A program made the position numbers and the translations under genes. Positions 32,501-41,945 of a stretch of DNA of 64,000 nt are shown here, in pieces. Below the pieces are notes generated by a model. It did no database searches, was not told the DNA's origin, and saw nothing but the letters and a program-made list of their open reading frames with translations. Position 1 is the first letter of the stretch, and every line of letters starts with the position of its first letter. This DNA comes from Luidia sarsii (taxonomy: Eukaryota > Echinodermata > Asteroidea > Paxillosida > Luidiidae). The stretch spans positions 15,437,242-15,501,241 of the forward strand of contig OX465115.1 in assembly GCA_949987565.1 (NCBI GenBank), read 5' to 3'.

Positions 32501-34899
32501 CCTGGTTCATGTTTCCCCCAGCCTACGATCTGGCCCTTTTTTAAGTCAATTCCTATTTCCAGCCTTCCTGAGTCCCTCTCTATCGCCTTCTTTCCTTAGC
32601 CCTTAACCTTGAGTGGCTTTGTAGACTATGTTTTGGGCGAGGTTGCATTAAAAATGAAAACAAAATAAAAAATAAGGTAGAATCGGGGCAGCTCTTTACC
32701 GCATGCCGTCAAGTGACTGCCAGGTTATCTTTATGTAAACATTCTACTCCTGACCAGATGCTGGTCCTATCAGCTCATCAGATCCTCGTCTGGTAGCCAG
32801 AGAGGAGATCCGTCAGGTTTTGATCTATTTGTATCTTTCCCCTTCTTTGTCTGTCATCTCAGGGGTGGAATCTCTCTTCTCCAAGACCAGCTGCGACCGC
32901 TCCACCATCAATGACATGCTTGGCAGTGCAGCCGGTGTGACGGACGAGACCATCATGCAGTACCTAGGCCTGATTGAACAGCGCACTAACGAGCTGCTTG
33001 CAGTGGATATGTACATCGACAGCAAGGTAGGAGTCACATCCAATGGCTGTCGTAGATCTTACACTCGGCCGCTTAATTCGTCACAGATATAACGTGATGC
33101 TTTGCGTCGAGGAGAATGTAATTCAATGAGGGTTTGCCCTGCTGGATGTCATAAGTACTGAGTGCTTTGCCCAGTGCCTGATGATAACATTTCAGGCAGC
33201 TTGGGCTAGATTCGAACCCCCAACTCCCGCTTTCTAGTGAGGATGACTTAACCACTTGGCCACCGAGCTAGTCGAGGTTGTGTGGCGGATTCAAATAATG
33301 TATAGTGGCAGGTACTGCATTGCATCATAGATATAACATGATGTTTGGGTTTGAATCCCGCCCGAGCTGCCTGAATTTAGTTTTTATCAGGTACCGGGCA
33401 AAACACCGGGCATTCGGTGCTTATTACGTCGAGCAGGGCAAACCCTTATTGAATTACTTCATTCTTGTTAGACTGGAGGTTTACTCCCACCTTTTTGTTC
33501 TCAGATGGCCAGTCCATGACCAATAAAAAGGGAAAAGATTAAGGAAAAGGGGAACGAAGAGAAACAGCAAAAGGGAAAGAATTTTAGATTTATGATGAAG
33601 CCCAGAGTATGATCGGCTCCTTCATGAATTTCATTCTCACAGATGCTAAATGAAATCTATATGTGATATACAAAAATGTTGCAAACTGCTTACTAAGTAA
33701 AATTACCAAAATGCAAATCTTAAAATTTAGTGGGCCTGACGTTTCGATCCTAACAGGACCTTTCTGCCTTTGAGAAAGGTCCTGCTAGGATCGAAACGTC
33801 AGGTCCACTAAATTTTAAGAAATCTATATGAAATCTATATTAATTTCAGTGATTGATTGATTTTGAATTGTCACGTTGTGTTTCAGGGTACGAAGGAGAA
33901 GGAGGATGCCAAGGTGCCGTCCATGCTCGGTAAGGGACCGATCCCAGCGCCTCAGCAGCTCATGTTTATGGCGCCCTCTACTGGTGACGACTACGACAGC
34001 GACCATGGGTCGGACATCAGCGATGAGGAGACCCGACCTCTGACCCAGATGGAGCTGAAATCACGCATCATGAAGGGGGTGAGTTGGATCGCTGATTCCG
34101 TCTTCATTTTGCAGGGGGCTGAACACCTGAACACCATATTCTGATGAAAAAATTTTGAATTCTAGTTTTCTGGACAGATTTTCAATCAAAATGGCTTGAT
34201 CAAAATTTTGTTTTCAGCATAGATAGGATGGGTTTGATTTGCTGAAAGGGAGGCTGACTTCAAGACTAGTATTATCATGATTAGGCTGGCAGCTGGTGCT
34301 ACTGCAGTAGAACAGCTTTGTTTGGCAAAGGGGAGACTGGGTTCAAGACTTGTCTCTCAAAAGTAGCTGGTAAACTAAAACATGGTTTCTCTAGTCGCTT
34401 ACTTTAATGTAGGGGAGTCAGGGTTTAAGGTCATTTTTTTTTAATGAAGGCTTAGGCTCGGGCTCAGGCTTCGTCTCTGTCTGACAAAACCTGAAAATCC
34501 AGGTTGTGGTTTGTTTCAAAATTTGAAGGTTTGTTGGCTTGATAGGCACAGGGTGTTCCCCAAGGGCCAAATGCTTGTTTTTAGATCTCTATGATATTTT
34601 AATGAGTAAGGTCAATATGACCGAAGCCTAAGCCTTCATTTCGAAAACGGCCTATGATCAGATAAAAAGAGCAGGCTGGTAGACAGGACCATATTTGCAC
34701 AGACAAGTGGGGGAGTGGAGGCTGGGATCAAGACCGCTTCTTACTGAACTCAGTCCACCTTTGTCCTCTCCTCTGGCAGGTCCTGAAGAAGGAGGCAGCT
34801 GCTTCCAAGAAGGGCTTCCAGTACGACCTCTCCGTCCCCAGCAAAGACCTGAAGCAGAAGCAAGCCATGCCTGACAAGAAGAGGGGCAGCAAGCGATAG
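26570..34899 (+). CDS. ODAD1: Outer dynein arm docking complex coiled-coil protein (CCDC63/CCDC114 family)
   Basis: Eleven coding exons: 26570-26642, 27248-27347, 27895-28025, 28443-28624, 29155-29268, 29890-30145, 30846-31063, 31918-32086, 32863-33026, 33887-34078, 34780-34899 (stop TAG). They give 572 residues, close to human CCDC63 (about 560) and shorter than CCDC114. An in-frame TGA 9 bases before the ATG (context GTCACCATGC) fixes the start. After a Ser/Arg/Asp-rich head the protein is almost continuous heptad coiled coil (ELAKLMRQHRVMEGDR, AEIKTLEAEKKELNKDLF, LTDLRQEIGDVIDQSTQA, ITKETDLNKLVTKFIQ, EDRNFALFNYVNEQNNEI). It ends in an acidic patch (DDYDSDHGSDISDEE) and a Lys-rich tail. The family anchors outer dynein arms to ciliary doublet microtubules, so the gene should be active in motile-cilia cells and sperm. 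CCDC63 and CCDC114 are related; which name fits this lineage is not settled by sequence alone. Confidence 0.93.
28325..28440 (+). repeat. Degenerate minisatellite upstream of ODAD1 exon 4
   Basis: Units such as TTTCCTATGGAGGAGAGGGG and GATGGGCCTTCC directly precede the fourth coding exon (28443). The same units reappear right after that exon. Confidence 0.7.
28635..29095 (+). repeat. Degenerate minisatellite downstream of ODAD1 exon 4
   Basis: About 460 bases of variants of GGAAGTGGGGCTTTCCTATG with GGAGGAGAGAGGATGG. It fills nearly the whole intron up to exon 5 (29155). Long open frames here are repeat artefacts. Confidence 0.85.
29647..29834 (-). repeat. tRNA-derived SINE copy between duplicated splice acceptors
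   Basis: The minus-strand copy shows the tRNA-like part (CGACTGGACTTGAACCCC, CAGCTATCCAGCCCTTAGAT) and the body (GCCTTCCTTAATAGTCAGCT, GGGGGCGCCAGTCAGAA). It sits between two copies of an ODAD1 intron/exon boundary (see findings). Confidence 0.8.
30165..30570 (+). repeat. 21-bp minisatellite in ODAD1 intron
   Basis: About 15-18 copies of GGAGTTTAGGGATTGATGGA(A), with GGTGTA and shortened variants, directly downstream of the sixth coding exon. They decay towards 30600. Confidence 0.9.
31370..31745 (+). repeat. TCGCGA-palindrome family relative, diverged
   Basis: The ends match the family (ACAACATTGGTCAAGGTCAA on the left; CAATGTTGTGTAGGGACTTT on the right) and the inside has CATCTTCAAACTGTATAAG. 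The central palindrome is not intact. It lies in the ODAD1 intron between the seventh and eighth coding exons. Confidence 0.5.
32100..32665 (+). mobile_element. Non-LTR retrotransposon 3' end (CR1/L2/Jockey-like), pseudogenised
   Basis: Conceptual translation shows KATVRPIMEYCSHIWAGAS, then (after a stop) RVVSLVDKELGSSLLPLAHR, SLLYKYFHGRCSSGLADLVP, RCRTKRYQNSFFPRS and LWNFLPGSCFP. This is the typical C-terminal end of LINE reverse transcriptase polyproteins. The 3' end is A-rich (about 32648-32680). A second, shorter copy with the same RCRTKRYQNSFFPRSASLWN block lies at 44145-44440. It sits in an ODAD1 intron in the sense orientation; stops make it non-functional. Confidence 0.8.
33045..33475. 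repeat. Second tRNA-like SINE family, inverted copies
   Basis: Minus-strand positions about 33150-33270 read like a Leu/Ser-type tRNA start (CTCGGTGGCCAAGTGGTTAA as A-box) and a B-box (GGTTCGAATCTAGCCC), then GCCTGAAATGTTATCATC. A partial plus-strand copy follows at about 33320-33475 (GGGTTTGAATCCCGCC, GCTGCCTGAATTTAG, AGCAGGGCAAACCCTTATTG). It lies in the ODAD1 intron after the ninth coding exon. Confidence 0.6.
33665..33830 (+). repeat. Hairpin family A, complete copy
   Basis: The full leader (GATATACAAAAATGTTGC) is followed by two arms with the CCTGACGTTTCGATCCTA core, separated by a short TGCCTT loop. It lies in the ODAD1 intron just upstream of the tenth coding exon. Confidence 0.85.
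34430..34640. repeat. GAAGCCGGAGCC family copy
   Basis: CTTAGGCTCGGGCTCAGGCT with TCGTCTCTGTCTGACAAAAC at one end, and GAAGCCTAAGCCTTCATTTC at the other, form an imperfect inverted pair. It lies in the last ODAD1 intron. Confidence 0.55.
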
Positions 34900-35264
34900 A
34901 CGGAACAGCCCTGGAGGAACAGCGTTTGGGGCTCTGCTCATGTGTGTATGCAGTGAGCCTCCATCAGCTAGCTCAGAGGGAGGGGCGTCGATGATCGGAA
35001 TGGCTCTTTCTTGGACGCAGAGGACAGAGGGTTGGCACGTTGTACATAGATTGTGCTGGGGCTTTTTGTTTGGTGACCAGAAGCATGAATTTCAAGAAGG
35101 AATTGGCCAGGAGATGAAGATACATTTGGAACTGTGACATTTTAGTGTGGACGTGTCTTGTAAAAGGGTTTTTTGTCTCGGTTTGTTGTGGAAGTCAGAG
35201 AGATCGCTCTTGGTTCTGTGAAGGGGTTCCTGCCCGTTTTCACTCAAGATGCAGCTGTTATATT

Positions 35265-35645
35265 CTGTGGGGATTCTGTGGACCCTAACCCTGCTGCACT
35301 CAAGAAGATGCAGCAGTGGGTGCATTCTGTGGGGATTCTGTGGACCCTAACCCTGCTGCACTCAAGAAGATGCAGCAGTGGGTGCATTCTGTGGGGATTC
35401 TGTGGACCCTAACCCTGCTGCACTCAAGAAGATGCAGCAGTGGGTGCATTCTGTGGGATTCTGTGGACCCTAACCCTGCAACACTCCACAAGATGCAGCA
35501 GTGGGTGCATTCTGTGGGATTCTGTGGACCCTAACCCTGCAACACTCCACAAGATGCAGCAGTGGGTGCATTCTGTGGGGATTCTGTGGACCCTAACCCT
35601 GCTGCACTCCACAAGATGCAGCAGTGGGTGCATTCTGTGGGTTTT
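35265..35645 (+). repeat. 62-bp tandem repeat in the ODAD1 3' UTR
   Basis: About six copies of a 61-62 bp unit containing GATGCAGCAGTGGGTGCATT and CTGTGGACCCTAACCCTG. There are two subtypes: GCTGCACTCAAGAAG in early units, and GCAACACTCCACAAG or GCTGCACTCCACAAG in later ones. It lies 370 bases after the stop codon, inside the probable 3' UTR. Confidence 0.9.
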
Positions 35646-35978
35646 TTATTGACCCTAACCCATGCCAAAATCTTGTGCACATTTTTTCCCATACCAGGGG
35701 GATACAAATAGTTGTCTCTGAATATAAGTTTGTGTGAGATAATGAGCAATTATTTACAAATGCTTCCAGTTTCTTTGCTAGGCCAATTAATTATCGAATT
35801 AGTCACTAAAACTGTCATTAATCTTGGCTGGAGGAAATTTGTGTTTTCTCTTCCATTCCGTTGGACTTTTGGAACATATGGTCTCAAAGTTAAGTCATTC
35901 TGTCATTTTTCATGAACTTTGTTTTCCATAAGAAGTTCCAGAACACAAGTGTATGTACTGATCTTTTAAAGGTTTTGA

Positions 35979-35984
35979 AATAAA
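35979..35984 (+). terminator. Candidate polyadenylation signal of ODAD1
   Basis: AATAAA about 1.08 kb after the stop codon, just before the 178-bp satellite begins. Assignment is by position. Confidence 0.5.
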
Positions 35985-36024
35985 TATTAATCACAATATT
36001 CAATGTCTCAAGTGACAATGGTGT

Positions 36025-39000
36025 TGTTTTTGCCCCAAATTTATGAATTCAGATTTACTTGACAATGGCTGGAGAGACTCCCGGGGGCCTATAGAACACA
36101 TTTATATGCAGATTGCATCATTTAAATCATCAGGGAAAAAGTTTGTCTTTTTGGATCTCAAATCACCCAAATAGCAAGGCTAACCCCTTGTCATTTTTAT
36201 CATTTTTTTACCCAAAATTTATGAATTCAGATTTGCTTGAAAATGGCTGTGGAGACTCCTGGGGGCCTATAGAACACATTTATATGCAGATTGCATCATT
36301 TAAATCATCAGGGGAAAAGTTTGTCTTTTTTGATCTCAAATCACCCAAATAGCAAGGCTAACCCCTTGTCATTTTTGTCATATTTTGACCCAAAATTTAT
36401 GAATTCAGATTTGTTTGAAAATGGCTGTGGAGACTCCTTGGGGCCTATAGAACACATTTATATGCAGATTGCATCATTTAAATCATCAGGGGAAAAGGTT
36501 GTATTTTTTGGTCACAAATCACCCAAATAGCAAGGCTAACCCCTTGTCATTTTTGTCATATTTTGACCCAAAATTTATGAATTCAGATTTGCTTGAAAAT
36601 GGCTGAGGAAACTCCTGGGGGCCTATAGAACACATTTATATGCAGATTGCATCTTTTAAATCATCAGGGGAAAAGTTTGTCTTTTTTGATCTCAAATCAC
36701 CCAAATGGCAAGGCTAACCCCTTGTAATTTTTGTCATATTTTGACCCAAAATTTATGAATTCAGATTTGCTTGAAAATGGCTGTGGAGACTCCTGGGGGC
36801 CTGTAGAACACATTTATATGCAGATTGCATCATTTAAATCATCAGGGGAAAAGTTTGTCTTTTTTGATCTCAAATCACCCAAATAGCAAGGCTAACCCCT
36901 TGTCATTTTTGTCATATTTTGACCCAAAATTTATGAATTCAGATTTGTTTGAAAATGGCTGGGGAGACTCCTGAGGGCCTGTAGAACACATTCATATGCA
37001 GATTGCATCATTTAAATCATCAGGGGAACAGTTTGTCTTTTTTGATCTCAAATCACCTAAATAGCAAGGCTAACCCCTTGTAATTTTTGTCATATTTTGA
37101 CCCAAAATTTATGAATTCAGATTTGCTTGAAAATGGCTGTGGAGACTCCTGAGGGCATATAGAACACATTTATATGCAGATTGCATCATTTAAATCATCA
37201 GGGGAAAAGTTTGTCTTTTTTGGTCACAAATCAGTGCAAATGGCAAGGCTAACCCCTTGTCATTTTTATCATTTTTTGACCCAAAATTTATGAATTCAGA
37301 TTTGATTGAGAATGGATGGGGAGACTCCTTGGGGCCTATAGAACACATTTATATGCAGATTGCATCATTTAAATCATCAGGGGAAAAGTTTGTCTTTTTT
37401 GGTCACAAATCAGTGCAAATGGCAAGGCTAACCTCTTGTCATTTTTGTCATATTTTGACCCAAAATTTATGAATTCAGATTTGCTTGAAAATGGCTGTGG
37501 AGACTCCTGAGGGCCTATAGAATACATTTATATGCAGATTGCACCATTTAAATCATCAGGGGAAAAGTTTGTCTTTTTTGGTCACAAATCACCCAAATGG
37601 CAAGGCTAACCCCTTGTCATTTTTATCATTTTTTTACCCAAAATTTATGAATTCAGATTTGATTGAGAATGGATGGGGAGACTCCTTGGGGCCTTTAGAA
37701 CACATTTATATGCAGATTGCATCATTTAAATCATCAGGGGAAAAGTTTGTCTTTTTTGGTCACAAATCAGTGCAAATGGCAAGGCTAACCCCTTGTCATT
37801 TTTGTCATATTTTGACCCAAAATTTATGAATTCAGATTTGCTTGAAAATGGCTGTGGAGACTCCTGAGGGCCTATAGAACACATTTATATGCAGATTGCA
37901 TCATTTAAATCATCAGGGGAAAAGTTTGTCTTTTTTGGTCACAAATCACCCAAATGGCAAGGCTAACCCCTTGTCATTTTTATCATTTTTTTACCCAAAA
38001 TTTATGAATTCAGATTTGCTTGAAAATGGCTGGGGAGACTCCTGAGGGCCTGTAGAACACATCCATATGCAGATTGCATCATTTAAATCATCAGGGAAAA
38101 AGTTTGTCTTTTTTGATCTCAAATCACCCAAATAGCAAGGCTAACCCCTTGTCATATTTATCATTTTTTGACCCAAAATTTATGAATTCAGATTTGCTCG
38201 AAAATGGCTGTGGAGACTCCTTAGGGCCTATAGAACACATTTATATGCAGATTGCATCATTTAAATAATCAGGGGAAAAGTTTGTCTTTTTTGATCTCAA
38301 ATCACCCAAATAGCAAGGCTAACCCCTTGTCATTTTTGTCATATTTTGACCCAAAATTTATGAATTCAGATTTGTTTGAAAATGGCTGTGGAGACTCCTT
38401 GGGGCCTATAGAACACATTTATATGCAGATTGCATCATTTAAATCATCAGGGGAAAAGTTTGCCTTTTTTTGTCCCAAATCAGTGCAAATGGCAAGACTA
38501 ACCCCTTGTCTTTTTTATCATTTTTGACCCAAAATTTATGAATTCAGATTTGCTTGAAAATGGCTGTGGAGACTCCTGGGGGCCTATAGAACACATTTAT
38601 ATGCAGATTGCATCATTTAAATCATCAGGGAAAAAGTTTGTCTTTTTTTATCTCAAATCACCCAAATGGCAAGGCTAACCCCTTGTCATTTTTATCATTT
38701 TTTGACCCAAAATTTATGAATTCAGATTTGCTTGAAAATGGCTGTGGAGACTCCTTAGGGCATGTATAACACATTTATATGCAGATTGCATCATTTAAAT
38801 CATCAGGGGAAAAGTTTGTCTTTTTTGGTCACAAATCACCCAAATAGCAAGGCTAACCCCTTGTCATTTTTGTCATATTTTGACCCAAAATTTATGAATT
38901 CAGATTTGCTTGAAAATGGCTGTGGAGACTCCTTAGGGCCTGTAGAACACATCCATATGCAGATTGCATCATTTAAATCATCAGGGAAAAAGTTTGTCTT

Positions 39001-40645
39001 TTTTGATCTCAAATCACCCAAATAGCAAGGCTAACCCCTTGTCATTTTTATCATTTTTTGACCCAAAATTTATGAATTCAGATTTGCTTGAAAATGGCTG
39101 GGGAGACTCCTGGGGGCCTATAGAACACATTTATATGCAGATTGCATCATTTAAATCATCAGGGGAAAAGTTTTTCTTTTTTTGTCCCAAATCAGTGCAA
39201 ATGGCAAGGCTAACCCCTTGTCATTTTTGTCATATTTTAACCCAAAATTTATGAATTCAGATTTGCTTGAAAATGGCTGGGGAGACTCCTGGGGGCCTAG
39301 AGAACACATTTATATGCAGATTGCATCATTTAAATCATCAGGGGAAAAGTTTGTCTTTTTTTTTATCTCAAATCACCCAAATAGCAAGGCTAACCCCTTG
39401 TCATTTTTGTCATATTTTGACCCAAAATTTATGAATTCAGATTTGTTTGAAAATGGTTGTGGAGACTCCTGAGGGCCTATAGAACACATTTATATGCAGA
39501 TTGCATCATTTAAATCATCAGGGGAAAAGTTTGTCTTTTTTGGTCACAAATCACCCAAATAGCAAGGCTAACCCCTTGTCATTTTTGTCATATATGACCC
39601 AAAATTTATGAATTCAGATTTGCTTGAAAATGGCTGTGGAGACTCCTGGGGGCCTATAGAACACATTTATATGCAGATTGCATCATTTAAATCATCAGGG
39701 GAAAAGTTTGTCTTTTTTGATCTCAAATCACCCAAATAGCAAGGCTAACCCCTTTTCATTTTTGTCATATTTTGACCCAAAATTTATGAATTCATATTTG
39801 CTTGAAAATGGCTGTGGAGACTCCTGGGGGCCTATAGAACACATTTATATGCAGATTGCATCATTTAAATCATCAGGGGAAAAGTTTGTCTTTTTTGGTC
39901 ACAAATCAGTGCAAATGGCAAGGCTAACCCCTTGTCATTTTTATCATTTTTTGACCCAAAATTTATGAATTCAGATTTGCTTGAAAATGGCTGGGGAGAC
40001 TCCTGGGGGCCTATAGAACACATTTATATGCAGATTGCATCATTTAAATCATCAGGGGAAAAGTTTGTCTTTTTTGGTCACAAATCACCCCAAATAGCAA
40101 GGCTAACCCCTCGTCATTTTTGTCATATTTTGACCCAACATTTATGAATTCAGATTTGTTTGAAAATGGCTGTGGAGACTCCTGAGGGCCTGTAGAACAC
40201 ATCCATATGCAGATTGCATCATTTAAATCATCAGGGGAACAGTTTGTCTTTTTTGATCTCAAATCACCTAAATAGCAAGGCTAACCCCTTGTCATTTTTA
40301 TCATTTTTTGACCCAAAATTTATGAATTCAGATTTGCTTGAAAATGGCTGTGGAGACTCCTTAGGGCCTATAGAACACATTTATATGCAGATTGCATCAT
40401 TTAAATCATCAGGGGCACAGTTTGTCTTTTTTGATCTCAAATCACCCAAATAGCAAGGCTAACCCCTTGTCATTTTTGTCATATTTTGACCCAAAATTAA
40501 TGAATTCAGATTTGCTTGAAAATGGCTGGGGAGACTCCTGGGGGTCTATAGAACACATTTATATGCAGATTGCATCATTTAAATCATCAGGGGAAAAGTT
40601 GGTCTTTTTTGGTCCCAAATCAGTGCAAATGGCAAGGCTAACCCC
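36025..40645 (+). repeat. 178-bp satellite array, 26 tandem monomers
   Basis: The marker GCAGATTGCATCATTT recurs from 36108 to 40565 at a spacing of 178 bases (36108, 36286, 36464 and so on), with only small indels. Each monomer also carries ATTTATGAATTCAGATTTG, GGAGACTCCT and GGCTAACCCCTTGTCATTTT. Two subtypes alternate irregularly: one with GATCTCAAATCACCCAAATA, one with GGTCACAAATCAGTGCAAAT. Identity between monomers is very high by eye. The array lies between the ODAD1 3' UTR and SLC25A11. Short open frames beginning MHHLNHQGKSLSF in several monomers are artefacts: 178 is not a multiple of three and each frame breaks in the next monomer. Confidence 0.97.
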
Positions 40646-40689
40646 TTGTTATTTTCATCAGGGAAAAAAGTTTGTATTATTCAATAAAT

Positions 40690-40850
40690 CATCAGGGCAG
40701 GGCAGGGCATGGTACGACAAGGAAGGGCAGGGCATGGTAGGGCAGGGTAGGGCAGGGCAGGGCATGGTAGGGCAGGATAGGGCAGGGTAGGGCAGGGCAG
40801 GATAGGGCAGGGTAGGGCAGGGCAGGGCAGGGCAGGGCAGGATAGGGTAA
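40690..40850 (+). repeat. GGGCA/GGGTA G-rich array
   Basis: About 160 bases of GGGCAGGGCA, GGGTAGGGCA and GGATAGGGCA units follow the satellite after a 40-base transition. Runs of GGG every 5 bases give G-quadruplex potential. Confidence 0.9.
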
Positions 40851-41945
40851 GCAATGTAAGCAGAACACAAAACACAACTATACACAAGCAGAGAATTTGG
40901 GATTTCTATTACAACAATAGAACACCTGGCCATTTATTGGTTAAAGGACAAAACAAACTCTAAATGGAAGAGAACAAACTACAGGCATTTAATTGACATG
41001 ATTTAGGCTTTAGTCAGAGGCGGGTAAAATTACGTAAAATTAATTGTTTGTAATGTATGCATATGATGCATGGAGCGGCATATGTAATGTCACAATATGT
41101 GAACATTAATCCTGTTATACTATTTATATCATCTCATTTGTAAAGGATTTTTATATTCAATTAGTTTTATTGCCATTCAAAGATAAAAGATAAAGAAACA
41201 AAGTGACAGCCAACAGAAAGTTGCATTAACTTTTGGTAATATATTTTGGCAATATTTTGGTAACTTTTGAAGCATATCCTGGACAGTATACCTTCATGAA
41301 AACCACACAAGGACTTTAGGTTAGTATGGGACTGAACCTGCTTTCATCCGTACAAGACAAATTGGCAGCAAACAGTCAATTTCAGCACTACACATCTGAT
41401 CCAGTGATAGGGAATGGTATGGTGATCACATGATATTAGGTAGCCAATCAGGAACGCTCTCTAATAGACAGAATTTTGACCGGGCAATTTTACAATTCAC
41501 ACAAGGGAGAGGCCTCGTTGGATTTCATCACGACGGATGGCTGAATATATAAACAGTATTTCACTGTCAGCTACCTTATAATCACACCACTCTTAAAACT
41601 AACTTTAAGGAAAGAGGAGCATCTCTCCACTATCTATCAAAGTCTTCATGGATCATTCGCAATCATCCAATCAAGGGTGGCGTACCATTACCTATGGGCA
41701 GTATCAGCCAATGACATCAAAGCTTACATAGTCTGACAGCAGCATTAACATCTGGCTACAAAATTGCAAACGAGGTTTAATTTTTGTCTTATCTACAGTG
41801 AAGGCATGCAAGCTACAACTTCTTTGTCAAGCTCCCTGTAAAGGAAAGGAAAGAAGGAAGGAAAGTGGGGTGATTTCATGAGTGTAGGGTTTCAGTTTTG
41901 AAGGCAGTGGGGGGAGGGGGTTGAAAGAGAGGATACTCCTCCCCT
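40851..41945. other. Intergenic DNA and SLC25A11 3' UTR
   Basis: No gene is seen. Candidate minus-strand polyadenylation signals for SLC25A11 are ATTAAA (plus TTTAAT at 41776-41781) and AATAAA (plus TTTATT at 41166-41171). Nothing decides between them. Confidence 0.35.

Noticed and set aside
36025..40645. CRISPR-like regular spacing
   Set aside because: The whole 178-bp unit repeats without unique spacers, in a eukaryotic genome. This is a satellite.
36113..40790. Many similar short proteins (MHHLNHQGKSLSF-type) that look like a tandem gene family
   Set aside because: They are read from the 178-bp satellite. The unit is not a multiple of three, so each frame ends in the following monomer, and there is no conservation beyond the DNA repeat.
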